Below the pieces are notes generated by a model. That model was given only the letters and a program-made list of their open reading frames with translations. It was not told where the DNA came from and did no database searches. The position numbers and the translations under genes are program-made. DNA of 64,000 nucleotides from Crocodylus rhombifer (taxonomy: Eukaryota; Chordata; Crocodylia; Crocodylidae): positions 558,397-622,396 of the forward strand of contig JAVSML010001000.1 in the NCBI GenBank assembly GCA_038503035.1. The letters are read 5' to 3'. Below are positions 10,956-22,700 of the stretch, piece after piece (within the stretch, counting starts at the first letter, position 1; each line of letters starts with the position of its first letter).

Positions 10956-13149
10956 GGGCAGGTTAAGTAATGAAGAATTAGAAAAAAAAAATCAGTGAAA
11001 AAACAGAAAATTTGAGAAACTTTTTTCAATGTTAAAGTGTGAGTTTTGCTAAGTGTGTGAAGTATGACTGTAGCTAAGACTTGGGAATGAAATTAAAATG
11101 AATTTAAGGTTTGGGGATGAGTGGAGGATAGTGCGATTTGTTTTATGTGGACTTCTGAGAAGGAAGAGGAAGTCATTATATAGAGATAAAAAACAAAGCT
11201 TACATTGATAGAAGCTTTGGAGAACTTTCAGGGGCTGGGAGCAGGGAAAGGAGTGCAAGACATTTGTGGACATTGATTTGGGTTGTGGAAGTGCACTTGA
11301 TATCTGTCGTATTTTCTGGGTGCTGGGTGTGTTTTTTAATGTTGGATCTGCTATTTTAGATGTTGGATTAATTAATAAATAAAGTTGAAAACTTTAAAAT
11401 AAATATATTAAAACTATTTCCTTTGTGGTCATATTGTGTCAATGTTGGGTATTCAAACATTATTGGATACTTGCAACTAACTATATACTACTGGCATTAT
11501 GGATAGTTCTGCTGAGCAAATATACAATGTAGGGGCAGATGGTTGCTACAGGGAGATTTCCCAGGAATAAGTTCTTAGCCACAATGAAGTCAAAGAGAGT
11601 TTTTCCACTGATAACAAGGGGGCCAGGGTGAGGATGTGGCACTGAAATGCTTGCAAGCAAAACTCTGAAACTTGCTTTTAGCAACTGCTCATGGCACTAA
11701 AAGGTTGAATATTTGCCAACAAGATTTCAAAGAGTTAGTATGATTGAAGGGACTTCATTTAAATATCTGACAGAAAACTTGCAAAACTGTTGCTGTATTG
11801 ACAAAAATGACATAAACACAATGTGATTCTGTAGACAGCAGTCAGTAAAGCATTCATGAAGACTAACAGCTCCACAGCCATTAAAACCTACCTCCAGCAT
11901 ACTATATCTATTCAGGACTATGCCACATGCCAGATCAGTTTTTATTTAAGTCCTAAAGAAAGATTCCCTGCCTAATTTCTTGGTAATGAGAGTTGTGTCA
12001 TGTCTTAATATACTTAGAATCAATTACAATTTTACATAATGTTTTAACCAAAAAAAACAAAAAAGATTTGTGGAAATGTAGCTATATATATTTTTTTGGT
12101 CGAAGAACAATTGGACATAGTAAAGATCTTCATGGGAATAGCCTTTGTTTAAACTTTATTTAAAATCGTTACAAGATAGCACCATTTCACTGACTATTAG
12201 AAATTGCAGTTGTGTAAATCGGAACATGCCTTAGTGCTCAGGAAACCACATGATTAAAATTGCATTATGTTACAAAAGTTGGGGTCTGTCTTTATTAGGG
12301 CCTCAGCTAATGGAAATCATCAGAGAGAGTAGCTTCAGTGATTTACAGCAGGATGGAGGTATAGTTCAAAGATATTTAATAATAAGAGAGTATCTGATTC
12401 TGTGGGCAGATGATAATTTGGGGATTTAGCAGTGAACCACATGAGTTGAAAGTAAAGGGTAATATTGTTTTCATAAACAGAAGAACTGAATTACATTTTC
12501 ATTTCCAATTCGATTGTCTATGTGCTCATATCCAGCAGGCAGTTTAATTACTTTTGTTTTCTGTAATTATGGGTTTGCACAGTGTGTTATTGCAAGACAG
12601 TAAATTACTAGCATTGTGATTACACTGTTAATAAGCCATGCCACATACAGAAGTCCTGCTAATCTGCCCACAGCTGTTACAGGTAGAGAAGAATCTCAGT
12701 GTTTGCCAGGGGAGGGTAACATGAAAGTTTAATTTGTTTGTACACATTTCTGCCTGTTTCAAAACTCTGAGCAAATAGTCATTTTGAGGTGGATTTAAGG
12801 CTTGGATTGGGCTCCAGATGTCAACATATGCCTCGATGCCACATAGTCATTTTGTTCTCCTTTCCACCCAATTCTTGAAAACAGACAGAGAACAGAAAAT
12901 GCTTTCAAGTCTCTTTGTACAACATGCCTCTTTGAATAACTTTTATAGATGTAATATGGAAAGGTGCTGTTTTGTGCAGGGAATGTTTGATTGCTGCAAA
13001 TTTACTGCCTCTGCTGACTTTTTGCATATACCTTCCACTGACAGTGATAAAATTGCTGAGTTTGTCTAGTTGCTACCAATACCTGGGGGACCACATGGGC
13101 CAACACAGGTAGGGCAAATTCCGGGTAAAAAATACTGAAATTCTGGACT
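10956..13149. other. Mostly unique intron
   Basis: AT-rich, without a gene or recognisable transposon. The part at 12480-12690 looks more like conserved non-coding DNA than its surroundings and is listed separately. The 83-codon frame at 12818 has no recognisable content. Confidence 0.4.
12480..12690. promoter_or_regulatory. Possible conserved non-coding element in the GREM2 intron
   Basis: Repeat-free sequence rich in homeodomain-type cores (TTTAATTAC, GTAATTATGG, TAAATTAC) and with a CAGCTG E-box near 12672. Long introns of developmental regulators often hold such enhancers. This is inference from composition; no alignment was possible. Confidence 0.2.
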
Positions 13150-15690
13150 ATAGGAGCTCTGGGAAAGCATTTTCTGATGGTTGGGCCTATACTTGGGACT
13201 CCACAGCTAGTGGAAGTTTCCATATCACAGGCCTCAGTTCTTATGGGGGACTTGAGTCACTCTGCTGGCAGGCAATACAGCAGTATGTAGGCAATACAGG
13301 AAGTTTCTGGAGACCAATGTGGGCAACTTTGCGGTACAAGGCTGGAGCATCCAAACAGGCACCAGGTTCTTCTTGACCTGCTTCTCAAAAAAAGGGAAGG
13401 ATTGTTGGGGAATGTAGTAGTAGATAGAAACTTGGGCAGCAGGGAACACAAGATGATTAAGTTCAGGATCCTGAGGAAAGGAAGGATGAAGAGCAGCAGA
13501 GTAAGGACCCTGGACTTCAGAAAACCAGACTTCGACTTGCTCAGGGAACTGATGGGCAGGATTCCCTGGGAAGCCAGACTGAGGGGGAGAGGAGAGCTGA
13601 CTGTACTTTAAAGAAGCATTACTGAGTGTGAAGGAACAAACCATCTCAATATTCAGGAAGACAAGTAAGTATGGCAGAGGATCGGCTTGGCTTAGTAAAG
13701 AACTCTTCAGTAAACTAAATCACAAAAAGGAAGCTTGGAAACTTGGACAAGCAACTAGGGAGAAGTATAGGAGCACTGCTTGGCCGTGCAGAGATAAAGT
13801 CAGAAAGGCGAAAGCACAATTGGAGTTGCAGCTAGCAAAGGTGTTAAGGGGAACAAGAAGTGTCTCTACAAGTATGTCAGTAGCAAGAGCAAGACCACGA
13901 AAAATGTGGGTTCCTTACTGAACGGGAGAGGCAACGCTCCTACTAATGCACCTAGTGACAGAAGTTGCAGAAAAAGCTGAAGTGCTCAATCCCTTTTTCA
14001 CCTCAATGTTCACAGGCAAGGTTAGCTCCCAGGCTACTGCCCTTGGCAGCACAGTTTGGGGAGGAGGTGGGCTGCCAACAGTGGTGAAAGAACAGGTTAA
14101 GCACTATTTAGAAAAGGTGGACATATACAAGTCCATGGGGCTGGACAGGATGCACTTATGGGTGAGTTTGCTGAAGTGATTGCTGAGCCTCTGGCCATCA
14201 TGTTTGAAAACTCACGGCAATTGGGAGAGGTCCCAGATGACTGGAAGAGGGAAAATATAGTGCCCATATTTAAGAAAGGGAAAAAGGAGGATCTAGGGAA
14301 CTACAGACCGGTCAGCAACCCCTAGAAAAATCATGGAGAAGATCTTCATGGAATCTATTTCTAAGCACTTGGAGGTGAAGAAGGTGATTAGGAACAGTCG
14401 GCATGGATTCACCAAGGGCAGATCGTTCCTGACTAACTTGATTGCCTTCTATGATGAGGTGACTGGCTCTGTGGGTGCAGGGAGACCAGTAGATGTGGTG
14501 TACCTTGATTTTTAGCAAGGCTTTTGATGGTTTCCCACAATATTTTTGCAGGCATGCTAAGAATGTATGGGCTGGATGAATGGACCGTAAAGTGGATAGA
14601 AAACTGGCTGGATGATCAGGCACAGAGGGTAGTAATCAATTAACCAATGTCTAGCTGGAGTGCCCAAGGGGTTAGTCATGGGGCTGGTTTTGTTCAATAT
14701 CTTCATCAACAACTGGGAAGATGGCATGGAGTGCATCCTCAGCAAGTTTGCAGATGACATCAAGTGGTGACGCTGAGTGGTGCTCAAGGGTAAGGCTAGG
14801 ATTCAGAGTGACCTAGACAAATTGGCCAATTTAGGAAGATTCTTGGTCAAAAGAAATCTCCATGGACAACAAGGACAAGTGCAAAGCCCTGCATTTAGGA
14901 CAGCAGAATTGTATGCACTGGTACAGGCTGTGGGCCTGTCCTCCTGCCCCTTACTCCCCCTCTCCCCCCATGCACACACTGGGGGCTGACTAGCTGGGCA
15001 GCAGCTTTGCAGGAAAGGACCTAAAGGTTACAGTGGATAAGAAACTGAATATGAGCCAGCAGTGTGCCCTTGTTGCCAAGTAGGCTAACTGGGCTGCATT
15101 AGTAGGAGTGTTGCCAGCAGGGCAAGGGGAGTGATTCTTCCCCTCTATTCAGCACTGGTGAGGCCACATTTGGAGTACTGTATTCAGTTTTGGGCCCCCG
15201 ACTACAGAAAGGATATGCACAAATTGGAGAGACTCCAGTGGAGGACATTGAAAATGGTGAAGGGGCTGGGGCATATCACTTCTGAAGGAGAGGCCAAGAT
15301 AACAGGATTTATTTAATTTAGAGAAGACAAGACTGAGAAGTGATTTAATAGTAGCCTTCTACTGCCTGAAGTGGGGGTTCAAAAGAGGATGGAGCTGGAC
15401 TGTTGGTGGTAGTAGCAGATAACAGAACAAGGAGCAATGGTCTCAAGTTGCAGCTGGGGAAGTTTAGGTTGGATCAGGAAGAATGTTTTCACTAGAATAG
15501 TAGTAAAGCACTAGAACAGTTTACACAGAGAGGTGGTGGACTCTTCAGCCTTAGAAGTTTTTAAGACCAAGTTAAACAAAGCTTTGGCTGGGATGATCTA
15601 GCTGGGGCTGGTCCTGCCTTGAGCAGGGAGTTGGACTAGATGACCTCCTGAGGTCTCCTCAAACCTGAATTTTATATGATTCTATGATCT
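13150..15690 (+). mobile_element. CR1 LINE, sense, decayed ORF2 and 3' end
   Basis: It runs from the ORF2 endonuclease region (GGCAATACAGGAAGTTTCTGG, TGGACTTCAG, GGATTCCCTGGGAAGCCAGAC) through reverse transcriptase pieces to the 3' tail GACTAGATGACCTCCTGAGG and ATGATTCTATGATC at about 15.69 kb. Fragments of reading frame survive: 13628-13921, 13946-14179, 14333-14515 (…HGFTKGRSFLTNLIAFYDE… ending YLDF) and 15131-15316 (LVRPHLEYCIQFW). Stops and frameshifts separate them. A GC-rich run near 14930-14990 interrupts the expected wording. It is inactive. Confidence 0.88.
14333..14515 (+). pseudogene. CR1 reverse transcriptase fragment
   Basis: The peptide includes the RT block GFTKGRSFLTNLIAFYDE and the YLDF core around the first catalytic aspartate, then a stop. 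The downstream match continues in other frames (for example FNIFINNWEDGM-like wording near 14695), so the domain is frameshifted. Confidence 0.8.
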
Positions 15691-15928
15691 TTCTGTAAGA
15701 ATTAAATAATTGTATGTAGCATTTGTTCTGTAGCACATGGTGTGTTATGGCCCGCAGCTCACTCCTCCTGCCCTTCCTTCCTTCTTGATGACAGCCCCAG
15801 GTGAGGGGTTGGGCTACATCACAAATTCTGCATTGTGCCACAAATGAACCCTAGGGAACACAAGTTCTCTAAGGCACTCTAGAGTGGATGATCCCTCATT
15901 TAATGAAGTTTAATTTGTTGCACAGTTT

Positions 15929-15996
15929 CCCCCTTTAAGAGCACTCTGCAGCCATGCATGTGTGTTACAGTATGGCTGTAGAGCACTTTCAGGGGG
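15929..15996. repeat. Inverted repeat, possible tiny MITE
   Basis: CCCCCTTTAAGAGCACTC at 15929 and GAGCACTTTCAGGGGG ending at 15996 form imperfect arms of about 25 bases around a 16-base loop; both arms also share TGCAGCCAT/ATGGCTGTA. No target duplication is evident. Confidence 0.6.
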
Positions 15997-16135
15997 CTGA
16001 TCACACAAAAAACATTATTTCTGTCTGTGCCCTTTCTTGCTATATTTTTTTTTAGTTTTATTTCTTTTTCTTTGCAATAGGTTTAGATTCACTTAACTGG
16101 AACAGCACAGTGGACAGTATAATTAGATACTCTGT

Positions 16136-16391
16136 GGACATGTCTACATGAGACTCTACTGCACAGTAGTTACTGTACATTTATCTAGTACTTGTATAAG
16201 CAAGTATTAAATAAGTGTGCAGTAACTGGAGTTACCACACAGTAGCACTGGCGAATGTCTTTTAAGTGATGCTTCTGTGTGGTAGCCTAATAATGCTGTG
16301 GGGTAGTATATTAGCATTCTCCATGCTGTGACACACTACTGTGCAGTATTATTAGGCTACTGCACAGCCAGTGTCTTGTGTAGACATACCC
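16136..16391. mobile_element. MITE, family 2 copy 2
   Basis: It starts GGACATGTCTACATGAGAC and ends GTCTTGTGTAGACATACC, an imperfect inverted repeat. Interior landmarks such as GCACAGTAGTTACTGTAC, CAAGTATTAAATAAGTGTGC and CACTACTGTGCAGTATTATT are shared with the copy at 26.9-27.1 kb. No coding capacity. Confidence 0.75.
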
Positions 16392-17486
16392 CATATCACT
16401 TGAAAAACTCCATCTATCTACCTATATTAACTGTTTATTCAGCTAATACTTCACCTTCTTCCGTCCTAACCATCACTGTTCCGCAGTCACTCTGGTTAAA
16501 ATTTTTTAAGATTGAGAGATGGAGAAAATTATTTAAAAGTCAAGATTACTTATCGCAAGAATATTCTTCCTCTCGATCTCACCAGCCTTCTTCACTAAGA
16601 AGATCTCAGCAATATGTCTACTATAAATAATTTCCTTTAGAAATCTTGGAAATCCCAGGGCATTCTCCAGAATCCTGACCCTTGGAAACATTAAACAAGT
16701 GGAGAAGGTTATGGCTTCAGTAAAATAAATCAAACACAACAATAGCATCCTAGGAATTGAGTTTTGATTCCTGAGAGCATCTGTTGGCACATAGGCGTCA
16801 TAACTCTTGAGAGCTTAGAATTACCAGATTGTAATGTGTTAATCGAGACTGTGGCTTTGAGATGCATTTTAGTAACCTTACAGCAAGCATTTCTACAGAA
16901 AGTATGATGAGCTCGCACTATGACAGCTGGCAAGAAGCCATTATGTCTTATTGCATTGAGTTCAAGAGTGGTGGGGGAGGTAGAAAGGGGAGTAAAAATA
17001 TATTCATAGTTTGGGCCAGAAAGGCACAGTTGACATCATAACATTGTTTGAAGTCAACAGCACTCCTTCACTTTGCACTAGGCAAGGATCTGTCCCTTCT
17101 CTGTGTGATGTGTTAAGCTAGTTTGGTTATTATTCCTTTTTCTCTGTACTTAAGCACTAAGCACACAGTTCCAGACAACCTTTGCTAGAAAGTTTTACAA
17201 TTCTGTGCTCTTGTATTTACACTACTATGGGATCATTTTATTAAGCCCATTTCAGGCCTCAGTTATATCAAACTGCTGTAAATGGTGGAGTCACTCGGTT
17301 ATGTCAGGCCTGGGATATGACTGGTTCTTTTTTCAAAGGTTTTGGATGCTGGACCTTGGTTTAGTCTCACCTAGGATAATCATCTTTCAAAATGTCAATA
17401 GTTAGAAGTTTTTTTCAAAAGTTAGTTTGGGAAATAAGTGTCCTTATTGTGTTGTATTGTTTTAGCAAAATCTATAAATAAACTAG

Positions 17487-17516
17487 GACTACTACTGTTG
17501 CTGCTGCTACTACTAC
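17487..17516. repeat. ACT/GCT triplet microsatellite
   Basis: Interrupted ACT and GCT trinucleotide units over 30 bases. Confidence 0.85.
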
Positions 17517-17629
17517 AAAATGTGGTTTAAACCATACCTGAGAAGGATTAGATACTATGATGACAATACACTGAGAGATACAATAATGATAATATCTGTA
17601 AAAGGCAATATATTAATAACACCAGTGAT

Positions 17630-17655
17630 TTTGTTGTTGTTGTTGTTTTTTTTTG
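17630..17655. repeat. (TTG)n microsatellite with T run
   Basis: About six TTG units followed by ten T. It may be the remains of a poly(T)-type tail, but no element is attached that I can recognise. Confidence 0.85.
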
Positions 17656-18410
17656 TACAAAATGTTGAGAGGGAATCTACTGCTAAATGGCAGGGAACTT
17701 CAGTGAAGTTTACATTGACTAACCCTCTCTCTGGGAAGAATAAATGTTACTTGAGGCTGGTAAAATATGAGCCAGATATTATCAAATCTGAGATGACAGA
17801 CAGCTTTCCCCAATTAAACTCCATCTGGTTAGAATTGCAGACTCATCCAACCCTGATACAATTTCCATCTCATAATTCCAGCTACAAGAGAGTAGTGCGT
17901 GTTCCCTGGTGCTTTTGTAATATGCTTAATGGCACAGGGTATGTTACCACGCTGTCCTTGTGTCTGGGAACAATAGTAGGGCCGAAGCCAGTAATGCAGA
18001 ATCACAGCCCTCAATACTGAAGTGGATAAGGGTTTGTGCTCCTTGTCCAAAAGTTCCCCACTTCAATTTGCACTGATGGCTAGGAGCATCTCTAAGTATA
18101 TTTAAAATATTGGTTCATTATTTAATGCTACCTCAGACTCTGCTTGAACTTCCCTGAATTTAGATGCCCATAATCTCTTTGTATAATCAGAAAATAATAC
18201 ACAGGAGCCAGTTCCTAGAAATAGGAATGTTTGCTCCTCAGACCACATAGTAGGAGCTTGTATTTTTGGTACTGGAGGTTGCAGGTTAGCCCACTGAAGG
18301 AAGTACAGTCTGTAAAATGGACTGTCACACTTTCAAGCATCTGCTATTAGCAGTAATATTAGAGCACTTGCTGTCCAGTTTTCTTTGTCCGTGCATTGGA
18401 AACATTGGCC

Positions 18411-19790
18411 AGGTACAGAAGTTATACTTAATGTGCAGAAAGCACTTTCAAGACATAACACAACAGACATTCACAACACTTAAAGCACTTTAAAAATGGC
18501 AGACCATGCTCTAAATGAACCCCTGATGGATTAAATTGCTTTAGATTAGAGAGCATCTTTGAATATCTGTACCACATCTATTACACATTAAGCTAGGTTG
18601 CATTCACTGGCATCCCAGGGGCCACTTACAGGATGGTGTGCTCACCTTAGGTGCTCTGCCTGCACCGGGCCGGCCCATTGAACTGTGACAGCCCCATATC
18701 CCGGCCAATAGTGAGTCACAGCCTGACTTGGGGGTGGGAAGGGAGCCCACAGTACAGCTACCTGTCCCAATGGGGCTCCTTTCCTCCAGCTGCAGCCAGA
18801 AGCAGCAGCATGAGTTCCCTGTGCCGCTTTTCACTATACTGGGAACTCTGGTGGGATGGATAGAAAAGAAGCCCCCCCTGCTATAAGGGGGTCCAGCCTG
18901 GCATGAACAAGACCCAATCCAGAAAGCTGGTGGGGGACCCACCCAGCAGGGCAGCTCCTTTTTCCACCCTTTCCACCAGAGTTCCCAGCATGATGAAACA
19001 CCAGCACAGGGAACGTGCACTGCCACTGAAGGCTACAGCTGGAGGAGAGAAGCCCCACTGCTGGGCAAGCCCCATACCCTCTAGCTTTCCAGATCAGGTC
19101 TTGTTGGGGGCTGCACTGCCCCCACCCTGCCCGCAGCAGGTGGGCTCTTTTCCCCCAGCTGCAGACAGCAACAGCAGAGCACGTTTCCTGCACCACTTTT
19201 CACCACACTTGAAATCTGGTGGGGGAGATGGAAAAGGAGCCCCCTGCAGTATGGGTCCAACCTTGCTCCCACCAAGAACCAAGTTAGGAATCTGGGGAGG
19301 GGGCTGCCTGACAGGGGGCCTTCTTTTCTACCACCCCTTGCCAAAGTTCCTGGTGAAAGAAAAGGTGGTGGAGGGAGCTTGTGATGTTGCTGCTGGCTGC
19401 AGCTGGGGGAAGGGAACTCACCTACTATGAGGGGTCCCACAGTTTTCTGGCTGGGGTCTGGTGGGGGATCCAGCCTGGGCCCAAGCAGCAAAGGGTCTCC
19501 CTTCTCCTGTTCCTCTTCCCCACAGTTGCTGCTGACAGTCCCTACCTGGTGGGGACTGAAACAGGAGGGAGGCTGTGACAAAGCCACTCCAGCATCCTCC
19601 TGGAAGGTGTGTGGCAGTGCCCTGCCTGCTGGCTTTGGCCAGTGCAGGCAGGCAAGGAGACCCCCCACCCCACCCCTTCCCCCACTGAACAGTGCATGTC
19701 TGTTCATCTGGAACACACTCTAACTGACAGCATTTTCATTAAAGTGCAAAAAAGCACTTTCCACAAGGGGATTTTTGAATATCTATACTT
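18411..19790. mobile_element. 1.4-kb inverted-repeat transposon with GC-rich array, family 1 copy B
   Basis: It is copy A in the opposite orientation. The left end AGGTACAGAAGTTATAC matches the complement of the right end of A. AAGCACTTTAAAAATGG, CTGGCATC and TGGTGTGCTCACC continue the match inward. The right end TTTTTGAATATCTATAC matches the complement of the left end of A. CCAGTGCAGGCAGGC near 19640 pairs with GCCTGCCTGCACTGG of A. The extra length is a GC-rich alternating inverted-repeat array. Open frames up to 211 codons (minus, 19081-19716) are by-products of base composition. Confidence 0.78.
18770..19570. repeat. GC-rich array of alternating inverted modules
   Basis: Landmarks recur in alternating orientation at spacings of about 130-170 bases: CTGCAGCCAGAAGCAGCAGC at 18790, its inverse GCTACAGCTGGAGG near 19032, CAGCTGCAGACAGCAACAGC at 19157, its inverse GCTGCTGGCTGCAGCTGGGG near 19390. 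Between them GAACTCTGGTGGGATGGA, CCACCAGAGTTCCC, AAATCTGGTGGGGGAGATGG and CAAAGTTCCTGGTG alternate the same way. A fifth partial unit (CACAGTTGCTGCTGACAG) ends near 19538. Confidence 0.7.
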
Positions 19791-22700
19791 AACCATAATC
19801 CTTGCTTTTAGCAAACCATGTACCTGTGCAGCTTTACATACTATACACAGGAGAAAATTCAGAACAGTAACCAGGGTGTATGATCTGGATTTATTCTGGG
19901 CTGAACACACAATTAATCACAGGAAAGTTGCACAAACTTTTCAGTTTCAAGCATCCAACTGTATTCAACCTTATCAATCTTATTTTTCAAGCTGACATCC
20001 AGCAGATTTGATCTGAGCACATGAGCAGATTTTAAATTGAGGAAAAGTAGCTCTGCCCTTACCTCGGAAGAAGATGAAAAAACACTTCCTCCCGCCTCCC
20101 TTGCAACTTCTTTCATTGAGTCACGTTGTCAGTTAAAACAAAAATGCCAAGTGGTGTACCTGTTTCTAGAGTAATGGCACAGGGTCAAGTATATAATCCT
20201 GGTAAGAATACTTGTCTTTACAATGCAGTAGTTTCATGGTAAGGGCTTCTAGGTCCCCATCAAAGCACATCCTATGGCTCTACTGCAGTCCACCTCACCT
20301 AGCTGGAGTAAAGACCATAATTGAAGGTATGTATTGAACAAGGCTGGGTTCTTAATACATACTTTCCAATATTGGAAAAGTATTCTTTCCATACTGTCTA
20401 GATAAAGTTGCATGTGATTAATTCTCCACTTATTTTTTTTTCTTCAAAACTAGGAAAACAACTTTAAATTTGCAACCTGAGAACTCACGAGAGAAAGTAC
20501 GCAGAGACTGAGATTTGGCTTTGAAGGCTATGACCTAACTTTCTGACCTCTTTTGCACGTGCATCACAACTGAGAGACAGATTCCACACATCGCAGCATA
20601 GTAACTCAGAACAGGAGTGAGCTTTTGAGGGAGCTCTGAACAAATCCACCCATCAATTGGAGACATGGGTTGCATTGACAGGCCTTCTGAAAATGTAGTC
20701 CTTACACAGGTGCCTAAATAGAAGTCAAGCTTTTCTGATAATCTGGCTCTGGTAGTGACATATTCAATAGGCTAGATCCTGTTCCACTTACTGGGTGTTT
20801 AAATGGACTTACATGCCTAAGTGTGATTCAGTTCAACCTTGTTTGAGTCCCTGAAATACCAGGAATGCATCAACTTTTGCAACACTCTTCTATCTTGTGT
20901 TTTAGATAGCATCAGGCAAAAACAGCAAGGAAGTGGAGGATCCATCCACTTTTTATATTAGCTGTTTCTCAGGAACCCAAGCATAGTGGAATAAAGTTAC
21001 TTTTAGATGCTAAGTCCACTTAGATGCCTGATAGGTGGAATAGGATCTAGCCCACTTTATCTCAAATTATTCAATATAAGATATCTTGTATTTTTTTACC
21101 ACTCCCCATGTCTTTCATGCATTTTTGTGTGTGTAAGATACTGGAGTAGAGATTTAGCTTTTAGAACTGTAGGATACAGATTTTTCCTTTATTCTAGAAT
21201 GCAAGAATCCTCTTGGGGGAAAAAAAACCCCAAAACAAAAAACCTACATCCTTCATTTCCACTTGACCCATGTAGACATTGAGAAAGAAATGCAAATTTA
21301 TCCCTTTTAGTCTAAGAGGAGAGAGTTGCAAGTGGGTGAAAAATGGGCATACATCCAATAGAATCCAGTCATTCCATGCAGCTTTTTGACCAGCTTTTAT
21401 GTGGTATAAGAATTTTTTTTTCCAATTTCAATGTTTCTAAGATGATGAGATGAAATTAGTCTATAATGAATGTTAGATATTAGGAAGTCTACTGTACTTA
21501 AATTAGAGTGCATAAATGCACACAAGTTATGTCTAACTTGTTAATCAGCTTGGAGACCATATGTAAAAATGTGATCTTTCAGTTTACTTCAGTTTAAATG
21601 TATGTTAGCCTCACATTAACATACAATTACCAAAGGGGAGAAGAGAGATTTACATTTCTATTAAGTGGCATGTGGTTTTCAGCAGAAAACATGCACACAG
21701 CCATCCTCCATATGTGCTTGTCAATTGAAGGATCATATTAGCCTCTGTTACTTGCATTTTTAGGTAGGCTAGACATAGATGTTGTCACAGTCCTCGTGGC
21801 ATAAAGTAACATGAGTAGTAACACTTTCAGTATAATTAACTGAAATCCAGAATGAGGAATGAACAGTTTATATTGTTTAGTACTTCCTCTTTGCCAGTAA
21901 GTGGAATTAAATTACTATTACTAAATTATTATAGCCAAGTTACTGTACAACCAGTAAAAATAGCTATTAATAAAAGACAAATAAAGGAATTATTGGAAAA
22001 TTTACATATATCTAGCTAATCTATTAAAGTGTGTTTGTCTATCTGTTAGCTATATGTATATAAACATTAAATAACTGAAGAGGTGCAGGATGGGATAGTA
22101 CAAAATCAAAAGTGCCAACACCACTATGACAAAAGAGTTTCTATTAACAGTCTTAAGAATCTGAGAGAAGTAGGATTATGGAGGAGAAGCAGGCCAACTG
22201 TTTAAATTATTAGTCCTTTTAAAAAATAGTACATAGAAATATGATATACTTTGAAAGACTATCTACCCCTCTATGGACAATGATTTTATCATAAGCAACA
22301 TGAGGTATTCAAGAATATGATGGTTACTGAATTACTGTACCCTATAATTTGTAAACTTTAGAATCATTTGGTAACAACAGTCTTCTGCTTTGTAAATGTA
22401 TGGGAGGACTGCTGAAACAAAAGAATAATTTCTGTGGGTTAGAACATAGTTCAGTGTTAATATCTATTTTATATCTGGCTCATAATTTCAATGGTGTGGA
22501 TGCTTGGCCACTGGAAGCCAAAGTAGGACCAATAACTGTAGACCTTCATAGGCCATAATATTCTTCAAATCTGAATTGAAACTAATTTAAATAGTATAGA
22601 AATGCTTCTCAACTCACTAAATATTATAGCAAAATAACTTCTTGTTCTAGAAAAGATTTCAAGTGCCTGTTTGCCTCACTTTCCTCAGTCTTTACAAATT

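Larger units (their letters stand above)
16392..18410. other. Unique intron with two triplet repeats
   Basis: No gene is seen. A 166-codon plus frame at 17520-18020 begins between two triplet repeats; its hydrophobic stretch is encoded by the TTG repeat, and it has no recognisable domain. Confidence 0.4.

Noticed and set aside
17520..18020. 166-codon plus-strand frame with a hydrophobic segment
   Set aside because: The hydrophobic run comes from a TTG/T microsatellite. No domain, signal, splice context or codon pattern supports a gene.
19081..19716. 211-codon minus-strand frame, the longest in the window
   Set aside because: It lies wholly in the GC-rich core of transposon copy B, reads proline- and glycine-rich low-complexity sequence, and has open frames overlapping it on the other strand, all due to base composition.
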